Assembly (NCBI GenBank): GCA_025352665.1 | Contig: JANXSM010000062.1 | Location: 1 to 64,000, forward strand | Direction of reading: 5' to 3' | Source of the DNA: Rhodospirillales bacterium | GTDB taxonomy: Bacteria > Pseudomonadota > Alphaproteobacteria > Acetobacterales > Acetobacteraceae | Length of the DNA: 64,000 nt | Shown here: positions 35,163 through 48,760 of the stretch, piece after piece | Numbering within the stretch: the stretch's first letter is position 1 | How the letters are laid out: each line of letters begins with the position of its first letter | Translations under genes and position numbers: made by a program | Notes under the pieces: generated by a model | Told to the model about the DNA's origin: nothing | What the model saw: only the letters and a program-made list of their open reading frames with translations | Database searches by the model: none

Positions 35163-35183
35163 GCGGCCCAAACGATCTCCCGC

Positions 35184-36686
35184 TCAAACCCCATTCCCAG
35201 AAGCGAACCGCACCGCTTCCTCCGCGGCCCGGAGCAACGACCGCGCCTTCTGCCGCGTCTCCTCGTATTCCGCCACAGGGTCCGAATCAGCCACCACCCC
35301 GGCGCCGGCCTGCACATGCATCACGCCGTCCTTCACCACGGCGGTGCGCAGGCCGATACAGGTGTCCATCGTGCCGTCGGCGGCGAAATAGCCGATGCAC
35401 CCCGCATAGATCCCGCGGCGCACCGGCTCCAGTTCCTCAATGATCTCCATGGCGCGCACCTTCGGCGCCCCGGTCAGCGTACCCGCCGGAAACCCGCCGA
35501 CCAATGCATCCACAGCGTCCAGCCCCGCGCGGATCTTGCCCTGCACATCGGACATGATGTGCATCACATGGCTGAATCGCTCGATGGCGAAACTCTCCGT
35601 CACCCGCACCGTGCCGATCTCGGACACCCGGCCAACATCGTTGCGGCCGAGATCAAGCAGCATCAGATGCTCGGCGCGCTCCTTGGGGTCGGCCAGCAGC
35701 TCGGCGGCCAGGCGCTGGTCCTCCTCATGCGTGGCGCCGCGGGGCCGAGTGCCCGCCAAAGGCCGGATGGTCACGGTATCGTCGCGCAGTCGTACCAAGA
35801 TCTCGGGGCTCGACCCCACGATCGCGAAGCCGCCAAAATCGAGAAAGAACAGGAACGGCGCAGGGCTGACCCGGCGCAGTGCGCGATACAGCGACAGCGG
35901 CGGCAGAGTGAACGGCACCGAGAAGCGTTGGCTCGGCACCACCTGGAACACGTCGCCGGCGCGGATATAGTCCTTCGCGCGCTCCACGGCTGCGATGAAG
36001 CCTGCCTTGGTGAAAGTCGACGACGGCTCCGGCAGCGGTGGCAGGTCGACGGCGGCCGGCGCCAGCGGCAGCTTCTGCGCCAATAGCGAGGCGGCGCGTT
36101 CCAGCCGCAGCTGCGCCAGCTGCCAGGCGACCGCCGCCGACACACCCTCGTGTGGGTACACCGGGGCTGCGAAGGTCAGCAGGTCCGTCACGTTGTCGAA
36201 GATGGCGAACAACGTCGGCCGCAGCATCACCGCATCCGGCACGCCCATCACGTCGACATTCTTGGCCGGCAGCTGCTCCATCTGCCGCACCATGTCGTAG
36301 CCAAGATAGCCCACCAGCCCGCCGGCCATCGGCGGCAGCCCCTCGGGCACATCGAGCCGCACCTCGGCAATCAACGCCCGCAGACTGTCGAGTGGTGCGC
36401 GCGGATCCGGCACGAAGGCATCCGGATTTGTCAGCGCATCACGGTTGATCTCGCCGATGCCGTCCTTGCAGCGCCACACCAGATCCGGATCCAACCCGAT
36501 GATGGAATAGCGCCCGCGCGAGGCGCCGCCCTCGACCGATTCCAACAGGAAGCAGTTCGCCCGCCCCTGCGCGAGCTTGAGATAGGCGCCGACCGGCGTT
36601 TCCAGGTCCGCCACCGTCCGCACCCAGACGAGATGTCCGCGCCCGGCCTCGTAATCGGCGAGGAAACCGCTGCGTGTGTCGTCCAT
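35184..36686 (-). CDS. trpE: anthranilate synthase component I
   Basis: A 500-residue chorismate-using enzyme, first step of tryptophan synthesis. The TrpE N-terminal domain contains LESVEGGASRGRYSIIG (Trp feedback region). The catalytic domain shows VFQVVPSQRF, IRPLAGTRPRGA, LMLLDLGRNDVGRV, GFPAGTLTGAPKVRAM and IGYFAADG. It needs the glutamine amidotransferase TrpG, which is not adjacent here. ATG 36686 overlaps the ppiD stop (TGATG). In many alphaproteobacteria ppiD-trpE continues with trpG-trpD-trpC; here it stops at a convergent lower-GC patch. Confidence 0.96.
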   Translation of the reverse strand: MDDTRSGFLADYEAGRGHLVWVRTVADLETPVGAYLKLAQGRANCFLLESVEGGASRGRYSIIGLDPDLVWRCKDGIGEINRDALTNPDAFVPDPRAPLDSLRALIAEVRLDVPEGLPPMAGGLVGYLGYDMVRQMEQLPAKNVDVMGVPDAVMLRPTLFAIFDNVTDLLTFAAPVYPHEGVSAAVAWQLAQLRLERAASLLAQKLPLAPAAVDLPPLPEPSSTFTKAGFIAAVERAKDYIRAGDVFQVVPSQRFSVPFTLPPLSLYRALRRVSPAPFLFFLDFGGFAIVGSSPEILVRLRDDTVTIRPLAGTRPRGATHEEDQRLAAELLADPKERAEHLMLLDLGRNDVGRVSEIGTVRVTESFAIERFSHVMHIMSDVQGKIRAGLDAVDALVGGFPAGTLTGAPKVRAMEIIEELEPVRRGIYAGCIGYFAADGTMDTCIGLRTAVVKDGVMHVQAGAGVVADSDPVAEYEETRQKARSLLRAAEEAVRFASGNGV

Positions 36687-38596
36687 CACTCGGCCTGCAC
36701 GATCGATTCGAGCTGCGTGCGGTTCACTGTCGGCTTGGCCCGGTCGCGCACGGCGGTGCCGAACACTGCTTCGATATCGTCGGACATGGACTTCAGCAGC
36801 TGATCGCGGGTCTGTCCGAAGCCGATCGGATCGGCCGCGGGGTCGGCGCCCTCGATCCGGTCGAGCACGGCGACGGTGAACCCGTCGGGCGTCTCCACCA
36901 TGGTCGGCTCGCCCACCTTGAGCCCGAACAGCGGAGCGATCAATTGCGAGGGCACGCCGTCGACCGGACTGGCCCGACCCACGGCGGGCAGCGCCTTCAC
37001 CTGCAGGTTCTCGGCCGCCGCCGCGGCGGCCAGCGTCTGGCCGGCCTTCACCGCGGCCAGCAGCTTCGCCGCCGCTTCTTCCTGGCTGTGTCGCACGGCA
37101 TCATGCGTCCAATCAGTGCGCACCTGGTCCACCACTTCCGCCAGCGGCTTGGTCGTCGGCGGCACGATGTCCTCCACCGCCACGGCGTAGAACGACTGCG
37201 ATCCATCGGCCGCGTTGGGCGCCTGCACGAAATGCGGCGCATCGCCCTTCTTGGCCTGGAACGCCGCCTGCACCAGCGCCGGCCGCAGCTCGGCCGGGCC
37301 TGGAATTGGGGCCGGAGTGCCGTCCGCCTTGTTGCCCTGCGCGTCCATCGTGCCGGAAACCGCGGCCAAGCCGAGATCGCCCGGCAGATCGTCCAGCGTG
37401 GTGCCGGCGTTCAGCGCGTCCTCGATCTTGTTGGCGCGGGTATAAAGCAGGTCGGTCGCCTTCTCGGCGGCGATGCGGCCCTTGATCTCGGCACTGACCT
37501 CGGCGAGCGGCCGAGCTGTGGCCGGGACGATGGCGGTCACCTTCAGGACGTGCCAGCCCAGCGCAGATTTCACGGGCGCCGACACCTGATCCTTGGAGGT
37601 TGCGAACACGGCGGCCCCCAGCTCTGGGGCCGGGAATTCAATCTGCGCCGAATCGTTCAACTCCACCCCGCTGGCGCCGTCCTCGGTCGCCTGCTTCTGG
37701 ATCGCAGTCCAATCGGCACCGCCGTTCCAGGCCGCCGCCAGTTTGATGGCGACCGCCTCGTCCTGGCTGTTGAGCACCTGCACGCTGCGCTTTTCCGCCG
37801 TGTTGTACTCGGCCTTGTGCTGGGCGTAGTAGGCTGCGATGTCGCTGGCGGGAACGTCGATATCGGGGATCAACCGGTCCGGTGACAGGATCACCGCCTT
37901 GATGCGGCGGTATTCCACCGTGGCGTAGCGGGTTTTGTTGTTGTCGTAGAACCGCTCCAGCTGCGCCTGGGTCGGCGGAGCGGGATCGGTCACCGTGCCG
38001 AACGGGAACTCGACGGCATCGGCCACCCGCCGCTCGCGCTGGAAGCCATAGACCTGTTTGACCAGCGTGTCCGGCGCCATGGTGCCCGCGCGCACCGCCA
38101 GCAGCAGCTGGCGCTGGCCGAGGTCGGCGCGCACCAGGTCAAGGAAGCGCTTCTCGGTATAGCCGTTGGTGCGCAGAACATTGTTGAACTGGTCACGATC
38201 GAACGCGCCCTTGGGGCCGCGGAAGGCCGCCATGTCGAACACCGTGTGGCGCACGGCTTCGTCTGTCACCGCAAGACCCAGGCTCGCAACCTCGTTCTGG
38301 ATGGCGGCGGTGGTCACCAGCTGCTCGACCGCCTGGCCAGCGATGGAGCGCTTGATCTCGATGGTCGGCTGGATCTGGGTGCCGAACATCTTGGTCACCT
38401 GGTCGAGCTGGCGCTTGTAGGCTTCCTGCACCTCCGGCAATTCGATCTTCTTGTTGCCGACCACGGCGACGGCGGCATCGTTGCCGTAGTTGCGGATCAC
38501 GTCGGCGACGCCCCACAGACCGAACGAGGCGACCAGGACGACGAAGAACAGCTTGGCGAGCCATGTGTCGAGGAAGCGGCGGAACAGCGTCAGCAT
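36686..38596 (-). CDS. ppiD: SurA_N/rotamase-domain periplasmic chaperone, PpiD type
   Basis: A 636-residue membrane-anchored periplasmic folding factor. A single N-terminal helix (AKLFFVVLVASFGLWGVADV) follows a short cytosolic tail. The SurA-like chaperone segment (VGNKKIELPEVQEAYKRQL) comes next, and a parvulin-like rotamase domain (VLNSQDEAVAIKLAA ... SALGWHVLKVT) lies near the centre. It assists newly translocated outer-membrane proteins. ATG 38596 has GGGA upstream; GTG 38611 is less likely. The stop overlaps the trpE start. It is divergent from tpiA across a region with a hairpin and a repeat element. Confidence 0.92.
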   Translation of the reverse strand: MLTLFRRFLDTWLAKLFFVVLVASFGLWGVADVIRNYGNDAAVAVVGNKKIELPEVQEAYKRQLDQVTKMFGTQIQPTIEIKRSIAGQAVEQLVTTAAIQNEVASLGLAVTDEAVRHTVFDMAAFRGPKGAFDRDQFNNVLRTNGYTEKRFLDLVRADLGQRQLLLAVRAGTMAPDTLVKQVYGFQRERRVADAVEFPFGTVTDPAPPTQAQLERFYDNNKTRYATVEYRRIKAVILSPDRLIPDIDVPASDIAAYYAQHKAEYNTAEKRSVQVLNSQDEAVAIKLAAAWNGGADWTAIQKQATEDGASGVELNDSAQIEFPAPELGAAVFATSKDQVSAPVKSALGWHVLKVTAIVPATARPLAEVSAEIKGRIAAEKATDLLYTRANKIEDALNAGTTLDDLPGDLGLAAVSGTMDAQGNKADGTPAPIPGPAELRPALVQAAFQAKKGDAPHFVQAPNAADGSQSFYAVAVEDIVPPTTKPLAEVVDQVRTDWTHDAVRHSQEEAAAKLLAAVKAGQTLAAAAAAENLQVKALPAVGRASPVDGVPSQLIAPLFGLKVGEPTMVETPDGFTVAVLDRIEGADPAADPIGFGQTRDQLLKSMSDDIEAVFGTAVRDRAKPTVNRTQLESIVQAE

Positions 38597-38700
38597 ACGA
38601 GGGGATCCCACAGGAAAGGCGACGCACCATAGGGGGGCGGGGCGGGGTTTGCCAGCCCGCCCCCGGATCGGTTACAGCCACGCGACAATCGTGGCCCGAA

Positions 38701-38728
38701 CCTGACAACTGGTCCCCGACCAGTCAGG
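38701..38728. other. GC-rich hairpin in the ppiD/tpiA divergent region
   Basis: ACTGGTC and GACCAGT (loop CCC) pair perfectly, extended by outer CCTG/CAGG with two unpaired bases. It lies between two divergent genes, so it is in the leader of one or an operator for either. No T-run follows. The rest of 38597-38823 holds the partial repeat element and no gene. Confidence 0.5.
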
Positions 38729-38745
38729 TGATTCGGCCCACCCAA

Positions 38746-38812
38746 TCCAGCTCTTTGTTTTAGTGTGTGATTCAGACCTTTCGGTGATTCCACCTGCGGT
38801 CATCACGCTTTA
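38746..38812 (-). mobile_element. MITE-like element copy 4, A arm only
   Basis: A half-length copy: GCTCTTTGTTTTA, GTGATTCAGACCTTTCGG, TGATTCCACCTGCGGTCATC, ending GCTTTA. The hairpin arm is missing. The end abuts AGGGAGG, the tpiA ribosome site, so the element forms most of the tpiA leader. It is the only copy in front of a gene, not behind one. Confidence 0.78.
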
Positions 38813-38823
38813 GGGAGGCAGCC

Positions 38824-39582
38824 ATGCGCCATCTGATCGCCGGCAACTGGAAGATGAACGGTCGTCTCGAGGATGGCAGCGCCATCGCCGTCCCGCTGCG
38901 CCGCGGGGCCGACGGGCTTTTTGTCGACCTGGTGATCTGCCCGCCGGCCACGCTGTTACTGACACTTTCCGCCGTTCTGATCGGCTCCCCGGTCATGCTC
39001 GGCGCCCAGGACTGCCATGCCCTGCCGCACGGCGCCCACACCGGCGACCTGTCCGCCGCCATGCTGCGCGACGCCGGCGCTACCTGGGCGATTCTTGGCC
39101 ATTCCGAACGACGCGCCAACCATGGCGAGACCGATGCAATGGTGCAGGCCAAGGTGCAGGCCGCTCGCAAGGCTGGCCTGAGGCCGATCGTCTGTGTCGG
39201 CGAGACCGAGGCGGATCGGGCCGCCGGGCGTCAGAACGCGGTGGTCGGCGCGCAGCTGATCGGCAGTCTGCCAGCGGATTTCGAGGGCGTGGTCGCCTAT
39301 GAGCCGGTCTGGGCGATCGGCACCGGGCGCACTGCGACCGAGGCCGACGTCGCCGCCATGCACGCCTATGTCCGGGCATCGCTGGTGCGCCACCTGGGGC
39401 TGCCGGGCCAGACCACGCGGATTCTCTATGGTGGCTCGGTGAAGCCGTCGAACGCCGGCGCGCTGCTGGCACTGCCTGATGTGGGCGGCGCACTGGTGGG
39501 TGGCGCCAGCCTCAACGCCGCCGATTTCCTGGCCATAGCCCAGGCGGCGCACGAGGTTGCAGCCCCGCCCGTCGCCAGCTAG
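38824..39582 (+). CDS. tpiA: triosephosphate isomerase
   Basis: A 252-residue TIM-barrel enzyme interconverting dihydroxyacetone phosphate and glyceraldehyde 3-phosphate. AGNWKMNG carries the substrate-binding Asn/Lys, ILGHSERR the electrophilic His, VVAYEPVWAIGTG the catalytic Glu, and ILYGGSVKPSNA the phosphate loop. AGGGAGG lies at 6 nt before ATG 38824. It leads the block tpiA-secG-pyrG-kdsA-FKBP-eno on one strand. Confidence 0.97.
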   Translation: MRHLIAGNWKMNGRLEDGSAIAVPLRRGADGLFVDLVICPPATLLLTLSAVLIGSPVMLGAQDCHALPHGAHTGDLSAAMLRDAGATWAILGHSERRANHGETDAMVQAKVQAARKAGLRPIVCVGETEADRAAGRQNAVVGAQLIGSLPADFEGVVAYEPVWAIGTGRTATEADVAAMHAYVRASLVRHLGLPGQTTRILYGGSVKPSNAGALLALPDVGGALVGGASLNAADFLAIAQAAHEVAAPPVAS

Positions 39583-39607
39583 AACCCCGGCAACCCCGAG
39601 GACCGCA

Positions 39608-42555
<2,948 letters not shown>

Positions 42556-42558
42556 ACC

Positions 42559-44285
<1,727 letters not shown>

Positions 44286-44322
44286 AAGTTTCCCCACTAA
44301 GTATCGGAAGCTTTGGTTAACA

Positions 44323-44361
44323 TGTAATAACTTAAGTTATACACGTCGGCGCTGATATAAT
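44323..44361 (+). promoter_or_regulatory. AT-rich promoter region of the sulfotransferase gene with 14-bp palindrome
   Basis: A perfect TATAAT (44356-44361) lies 27 nt before the GTG start. Immediately upstream is the perfect palindrome ATAACTTAAGTTAT (44327-44340), overlapping where a -35 box would be (TTAAGT at 18 nt spacing, weak). The 11-mer TGTAATAACTT (44323-44333) recurs upstream of cysD. An operator controlling sulfation genes is inference. Confidence 0.5.
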
Positions 44362-44388
44362 AGATCTGCGCGAATAGGAGGAATTTAG

Positions 44389-45582
44389 GTGCGACCTCTC
44401 GGTTACCTTGATGAGGTTACCCGTTATTCGATTTCTGGCTGGGCAGGTGATTTGGATAATACGAAAATCACTGTCACCGTTCTCATTTATGTGAACGGCG
44501 AATTTTTGCATCGGGCTCATGCCGCAACCGTTCGTCTTGGGCTGGATGAAGTTGGTCTTGAAGCTACGGGAGCATATGGTTTTAAGCACCATTTCGAAAC
44601 GCCTCTGTCTCCCTTCGATCGTAACACAGTTGAGGTTCGGATTGAAGGATCTGACTATCAGCTTGATCCAGGCGTGGTTACGCTCGACGCTGTGAAATCA
44701 CGAGGGTTCACCACGAGTCGACCGCAAAATGGAGTTCTCCTTTCTACTATGGGCCGGTCTGGCTCAACTCTTCTTATGGGTCTTCTCGAAAGTCATCCTG
44801 CGATCGTCGTTGGCGACAAAAGACCCTATGAAATAGAACTGCTTACCTACTACAGCTATCTATTTCGTATGCTGGTAGCCGCCGGCGACCATGAGCGTTC
44901 ATTGCGACCTGATAAGATAACTGACATCTCATTCCGCTATAAAATTGGGTTCAACCCTTTCTTCGAAAGTAGCTTCAGAGAAAACTTCGGAAATAAAAAC
45001 CAGTTTGATGATTTTCTCAATGGAAAACTCCCTCAGACATTTGGGAACTCCTTTGAGAAGATCATACTTGATTTCTATGAGGCGGTTGCCTTAGATAAAA
45101 ATATCAAGTCCCCGATATATTTTGCAGAAAAAGCTATCCCGGAGTTCGAGATTCGGGAAGGAAGCCGATATTTCTTTCCGAAGCTTAAAGAAATTGTTTT
45201 GGTGCGAGATCTCAGGGATGTTGCTTGCTCTTTCATGAATTATGGAAACATGTCCCTTGAGCAATCTATTGAGTATATTGTCTCATCATCCCGTAACATA
45301 CTAAGTATTAAACTTCTTAAAAATACAGACATTCTTTTTGTTAAATACGAAGATCTAATCCAGAATTTTGACAAAGTATATTCGGAGATATTCAAATACC
45401 TTGGGCTTTCTGTCGATGAAAGCCACAGTGAGTTGACCTTCTCCGCCTTGTTTGCCGGCCATGGAACATCAGAAAGTCCCCAAAATTCAATTGGCCGGTG
45501 GAAAAATGATCTCTCGGCTGCCGATATACAACAATGTTCGGAGTTCGAGGCCTTTCGGCAGGCTTTTGGTTATGCTGATTGA
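44389..45582 (+). CDS. sulfotransferase family protein with N-terminal accessory domain
   Basis: A 397-residue PAPS-dependent sulfotransferase. The first ~100 residues form a beta-rich domain (YSISGWAGDLDNTKITVTVL, AYGFKHHFE) of a type also found on glycosyltransferases. The catalytic part has the 5'-phosphosulfate loop LLSTMGRSGSTLLMGLLES, the 3'-phosphate motif VLVRDLRDVACSF, and the late RWKNDLS. GTG 44389 is preceded by AGGAGG at 7 nt. The gene is AT-rich (27 of 60 G+C in 44401-44460), unlike eno, so it is probably acquired. It faces cysN-cysC/cysD, which make its donor PAPS. The acceptor is unknown. Confidence 0.88.
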   Translation: MRPLGYLDEVTRYSISGWAGDLDNTKITVTVLIYVNGEFLHRAHAATVRLGLDEVGLEATGAYGFKHHFETPLSPFDRNTVEVRIEGSDYQLDPGVVTLDAVKSRGFTTSRPQNGVLLSTMGRSGSTLLMGLLESHPAIVVGDKRPYEIELLTYYSYLFRMLVAAGDHERSLRPDKITDISFRYKIGFNPFFESSFRENFGNKNQFDDFLNGKLPQTFGNSFEKIILDFYEAVALDKNIKSPIYFAEKAIPEFEIREGSRYFFPKLKEIVLVRDLRDVACSFMNYGNMSLEQSIEYIVSSSRNILSIKLLKNTDILFVKYEDLIQNFDKVYSEIFKYLGLSVDESHSELTFSALFAGHGTSESPQNSIGRWKNDLSAADIQQCSEFEAFRQAFGYAD

Positions 45583-45734
45583 TTGCACACAATCCGTCAG
45601 GCCTGGAAAAACTCTGCGGCCATTTCGCTCAGCCAGGAGCTCCAGATGCTGACAATATGCCCTCAAGCGCCTTACCTCCTACAAAAGCATCTCCATAGAA
45701 AGAAACCTAACCGTTCAAACGGTGGGAATAACAT
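45583..45734. other. convergent intergenic gap, sulfotransferase/cysNC
   Basis: A 152-nt gap between convergent genes. It contains ACCGTTCAAACGGT (45710-45723), a palindrome that could form only a tight-loop stem with no T-run, so it is at best a weak bidirectional terminator. No gene is seen. Confidence 0.4.
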
Positions 45735-47585
45735 TTACATCAGGGCCGGATAAGCGAAAGCCAAGACTTTCGCGGCAGCCTGGTCTGCCTCCGCCGCCCC
45801 ATTAAGCCAAAGCTCCGGCGCTTGAGGCCGCTCATAAGGCGACCCAACCCCCGTGAAATTCGGGATCTCCCCTGCCTGCGCCTTCCGATAAAGCCCCTTC
45901 GGATCGCGCCGGATACACTCCTCGATCGGCGTGTCGACAAAAATCTCGGTGAACTCGCCCTCCGCCACCATCCCCCGCACCAACTCGCGCTCTGCTGCGA
46001 ATGGCGAAATGAAGCAACAGATCACCACAAGCCCTGCGTCCACCATCAACTTTGCGACCTCGCCAACCCGCCGGATGTTCTCCACCCGATCGGCATCAGT
46101 GAAGCCCAGATCGTGGTTCAGACCGTGCCGAAGATTATCCCCATCCAGCAGCATGGCGTGCAACCCGCGACGATGAAGCTCCCGCTCGACCAAATCCGCG
46201 ATCGTCGACTTTCCCGACCCGGAAAGACCGGTGAACCAAAGGATCCCTGGCTTCTGATGGAGTGCTGTGGCGCGGTCGGCCTTGCCAATGGAATGTGCCT
46301 GACGGTGGATGTTGCTGGCCCGCCGCAGACCGAAATCGATCATACCCGCGCCAGCAGTCGTGTTGTTCGATCGGTCGATCAGAATAAAAGCCCCGGTCCG
46401 GCGATTTTCGCCATAGGGGTCGAAAACCAGGGGCGAATCAGTTGCTATATTGCATGCACCGATCGAATTGAGCTCCAAGGTCTTGGCACTTTTCTCGGAG
46501 AGATCGTGGATGTCGATCCTGTGCTTGAGCGACGTTATCCGCGCCGGGACCGTCCTTGTGCCGCACATCAACAGATAGCTGCGGCCTGGCAGCATCTCGT
46601 CTTCGCTCATCCACACCAGATGGGCGGCAAATTGGTCCGCGACTTCAGGGCGATCACGGGGTGCGGCCAATACATCCCCGCGCGTGATGTCTACTTCGTC
46701 TGCCAGCACCAACGTTACCGCAGTTCCGGCGTTGGCGTGCGAGAGATCGCCGTCGTACGTGACGATCCGTTCCACCACACTTGTTTTGCCAGAGGCTGCA
46801 ACCACCACCGGATCGCCGACCGCAACAGCACCAGATGCCACTGTTCCTGCAAAGCCACGGAAATCCAGGTTGGGCCGGTTGACCCACTGCACCGGAAACC
46901 TGAATGACGCGCTGCTGGCCTCGTCGGCAACATCGACGGCCTCGAGGTAATTGAGCAGCGTAGGCCCTTCATACCACGGTGTCCGCTGCGAGGACGAAGT
47001 GACGTTATCGCCAAACCGAGCTGACACCGGGATCGGCACCACCGAGGCGAACCCAAGGGCGGTCGAAAATTCCGAGTAATGGTCGACGATCTCGGCGAAG
47101 GCCAACTCCGGGTCGTCGACGAGATCAATCTTGTTCACAGCCACAACCACGTGCCGGATGCCAAGCAGTGAGCAGATCTTCGTATGGCGTCGCGTCTGCG
47201 GCAGCAGTCCCTTGCGCGCGTCGATCAAAATAATCGCCAGATCCGCGGTCGATGCGCCAGTGGCCATGTTGCGGGTATATTGTTCGTGCCCCGGCGTATC
47301 GGCGACAATGAAACTGCGGGCTGGCGTGGTGAAAAACCGGTAGGCGACATCGATGGTGATGCCCTGCTGCCGTTCCGCTTCAAGCCCATCCACCAGCAGC
47401 GCGAGGTCGACATCCTCGCCGGTTGTGCCGTGGCGGCGCGACGCACGCTCCAACGAGGCCAGTTGGTCGTCGAAAATAAGCTTGGTATCGTAGAGCAGCC
47501 GGCCGATCAGGGTCGACTTGCCGTCGTCGACAGAGCCGCAGGTGATAAAACGGAGCAGCGTTTTGGCTTGGGGCCGCGCGAGCAT
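45735..47585 (-). CDS. cysN: bifunctional sulfate adenylyltransferase large subunit / APS kinase
   Basis: A 616-residue CysN-CysC fusion (NodQ type). The GTPase part has GSVDDGKSTLIGRLLYD (G1), DTPGHEQYTRNM (G3) and NKIDLV (G4), followed by beta-barrels. The C-terminal ~185 residues are APS kinase: WFTGLSGSGKSTIADLVE, DGDNLRHGLN and CFISPF. With CysD it turns sulfate and ATP into APS, then PAPS. ATG 47585 shares a base with the cysD stop (TGATG). No PAPS reductase or sulfite reductase gene is near, so use for sulfation is more likely than assimilation. Confidence 0.96.
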   Translation of the reverse strand: MLARPQAKTLLRFITCGSVDDGKSTLIGRLLYDTKLIFDDQLASLERASRRHGTTGEDVDLALLVDGLEAERQQGITIDVAYRFFTTPARSFIVADTPGHEQYTRNMATGASTADLAIILIDARKGLLPQTRRHTKICSLLGIRHVVVAVNKIDLVDDPELAFAEIVDHYSEFSTALGFASVVPIPVSARFGDNVTSSSQRTPWYEGPTLLNYLEAVDVADEASSASFRFPVQWVNRPNLDFRGFAGTVASGAVAVGDPVVVAASGKTSVVERIVTYDGDLSHANAGTAVTLVLADEVDITRGDVLAAPRDRPEVADQFAAHLVWMSEDEMLPGRSYLLMCGTRTVPARITSLKHRIDIHDLSEKSAKTLELNSIGACNIATDSPLVFDPYGENRRTGAFILIDRSNNTTAGAGMIDFGLRRASNIHRQAHSIGKADRATALHQKPGILWFTGLSGSGKSTIADLVERELHRRGLHAMLLDGDNLRHGLNHDLGFTDADRVENIRRVGEVAKLMVDAGLVVICCFISPFAAERELVRGMVAEGEFTEIFVDTPIEECIRRDPKGLYRKAQAGEIPNFTGVGSPYERPQAPELWLNGAAEADQAAAKVLAFAYPALM

Positions 47586-48661
47586 CAGAAATAACCCTCG
47601 CGCTTCTTGCGTTCCATGGAGGCGGTCTCGTCATGGTCGATCAACCGGCCTTGCCGCTCGGATTTCGTCGAGGCGAGCATTTCGTCAACAATTGCATCGA
47701 CTGTTTCGGAACTGGACTCCATTGCCCCTGTGAGCGGATAACATCCCAATGTCCTGAAACGAACCTGCATCTGGACAAGTCTCTCCTGCGGCTCCAGCGG
47801 CATCCTTTCGTCATCCTGCATGATAAGGGTTGCCCCGCGGACGACGATCGGCCGCGTGGCTGCAAAATACAGGGGCACGACAGGGATCTCTTCAGCGCGG
47901 ATGTACGACCAGATATCGGCTTCAGTCCAATTGGAGATCGGGAACACCCGTATCGATTCACCGCGGGCCACACGACCGTTGTAAAGGTTCCAAAGCTCCG
48001 GACGCTGGTTGCGCGGATCCCAGGTATGCTGCGGCGTTCTGAACGAGAAAATGCGCTCCTTTGCGCGGCTGGCCTCTTCGTCTCTCCGGCCTCCGCCAAA
48101 AGCTGCGTCGTATCCGCCGAGATCCAGGGCCTGTTTCAGACCCTCCGTGCTCATCACCTGTGCATGCACGGTGGGGCCTGAGGCGATTGGGTTGATGCCG
48201 CGGTCAAGTCCATCTTGGTTGGTGTGGACGATCAGGCGAATGCCGAGCGCCTTCACCAACAGATCACGGTAGCGGATCATATCCTGGAAATCCCAGGTGG
48301 TGGCGATGTGTAGAAATGGAAACGGCGGCAGGCCCGGAAAGAAGGCTTTGCGCGCAAGGTGCAGCATGACCGTGCTGTCCTTACCGATCGAGTAGAGAAA
48401 CACCGGGTTCGCGCACTGCGCAACAACTTCGCGCATGATCTCGATCGACTCGGCCTCAAGCCGTCGAAGATGGGGGGTCAGATACCGACCATGCGGCGTT
48501 TCAGGGCCGGCTGCGGCGTAGCGGGCAATCGCCGTGGCAAGATCTGTATTCGCTGTCTGGCGAAACGGAGTTGCCCCGGACGATGCTTTGGAAAGAACTG
48601 TGTAAGACAAACCAAAACCTTGCGAAGTTATTACAGTCTGTTCAGAATGAAACCAAGGCAC
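47585..48661 (-). CDS. cysD: sulfate adenylyltransferase subunit 2
   Basis: The ATP-pyrophosphatase subunit of ATP sulfurylase (NodP type). It shows [20 protein letters not shown] (PP-loop), [33 protein letters not shown], and [11 protein letters not shown]. The frame from GTG 48661 gives 358 residues, about 50 longer than usual. Recognisable similarity begins at [19 protein letters not shown] 48610, with AAGG at 6 nt, is an alternative start that would leave a shared AT-rich motif in the leader. It is coupled to cysN. Confidence 0.93.
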   Translation of the reverse strand: MPWFHSEQTVITSQGFGLSYTVLSKASSGATPFRQTANTDLATAIARYAAAGPETPHGRYLTPHLRRLEAESIEIMREVVAQCANPVFLYSIGKDSTVMLHLARKAFFPGLPPFPFLHIATTWDFQDMIRYRDLLVKALGIRLIVHTNQDGLDRGINPIASGPTVHAQVMSTEGLKQALDLGGYDAAFGGGRRDEEASRAKERIFSFRTPQHTWDPRNQRPELWNLYNGRVARGESIRVFPISNWTEADIWSYIRAEEIPVVPLYFAATRPIVVRGATLIMQDDERMPLEPQERLVQMQVRFRTLGCYPLTGAMESSSETVDAIVDEMLASTKSERQGRLIDHDETASMERKKREGYF

Positions 48662-48713
48662 CCAGCGTGCTCAAGCTCGTGGATAGCCGCCTTTGCTCAT
48701 TGTTATATAACAA
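48625..48713 (-). promoter_or_regulatory. AT-rich region upstream of cysD with palindrome and shared 11-mer
   Basis: TTGTTATATAACAA (48700-48713) is a perfect 14-bp palindrome. TGTAATAACTT occurs on the minus strand at 48635-48625 and is identical to one upstream of the sulfotransferase gene. If cysD starts at 48610 both lie upstream of it; if at 48661, the 11-mer is coding. A common regulator is inference. Confidence 0.4.
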
Positions 48714-48760
48714 ATTGCTGTGAGCGCCGCCCAGCCAAAACATTCGCTGATGGCGTGGCC

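Noticed and set aside
45710-45723. ACCGTTCAAACGGT as an intrinsic terminator
   Set aside because: The loop would be only 2 nt and no T-tract follows on either strand.
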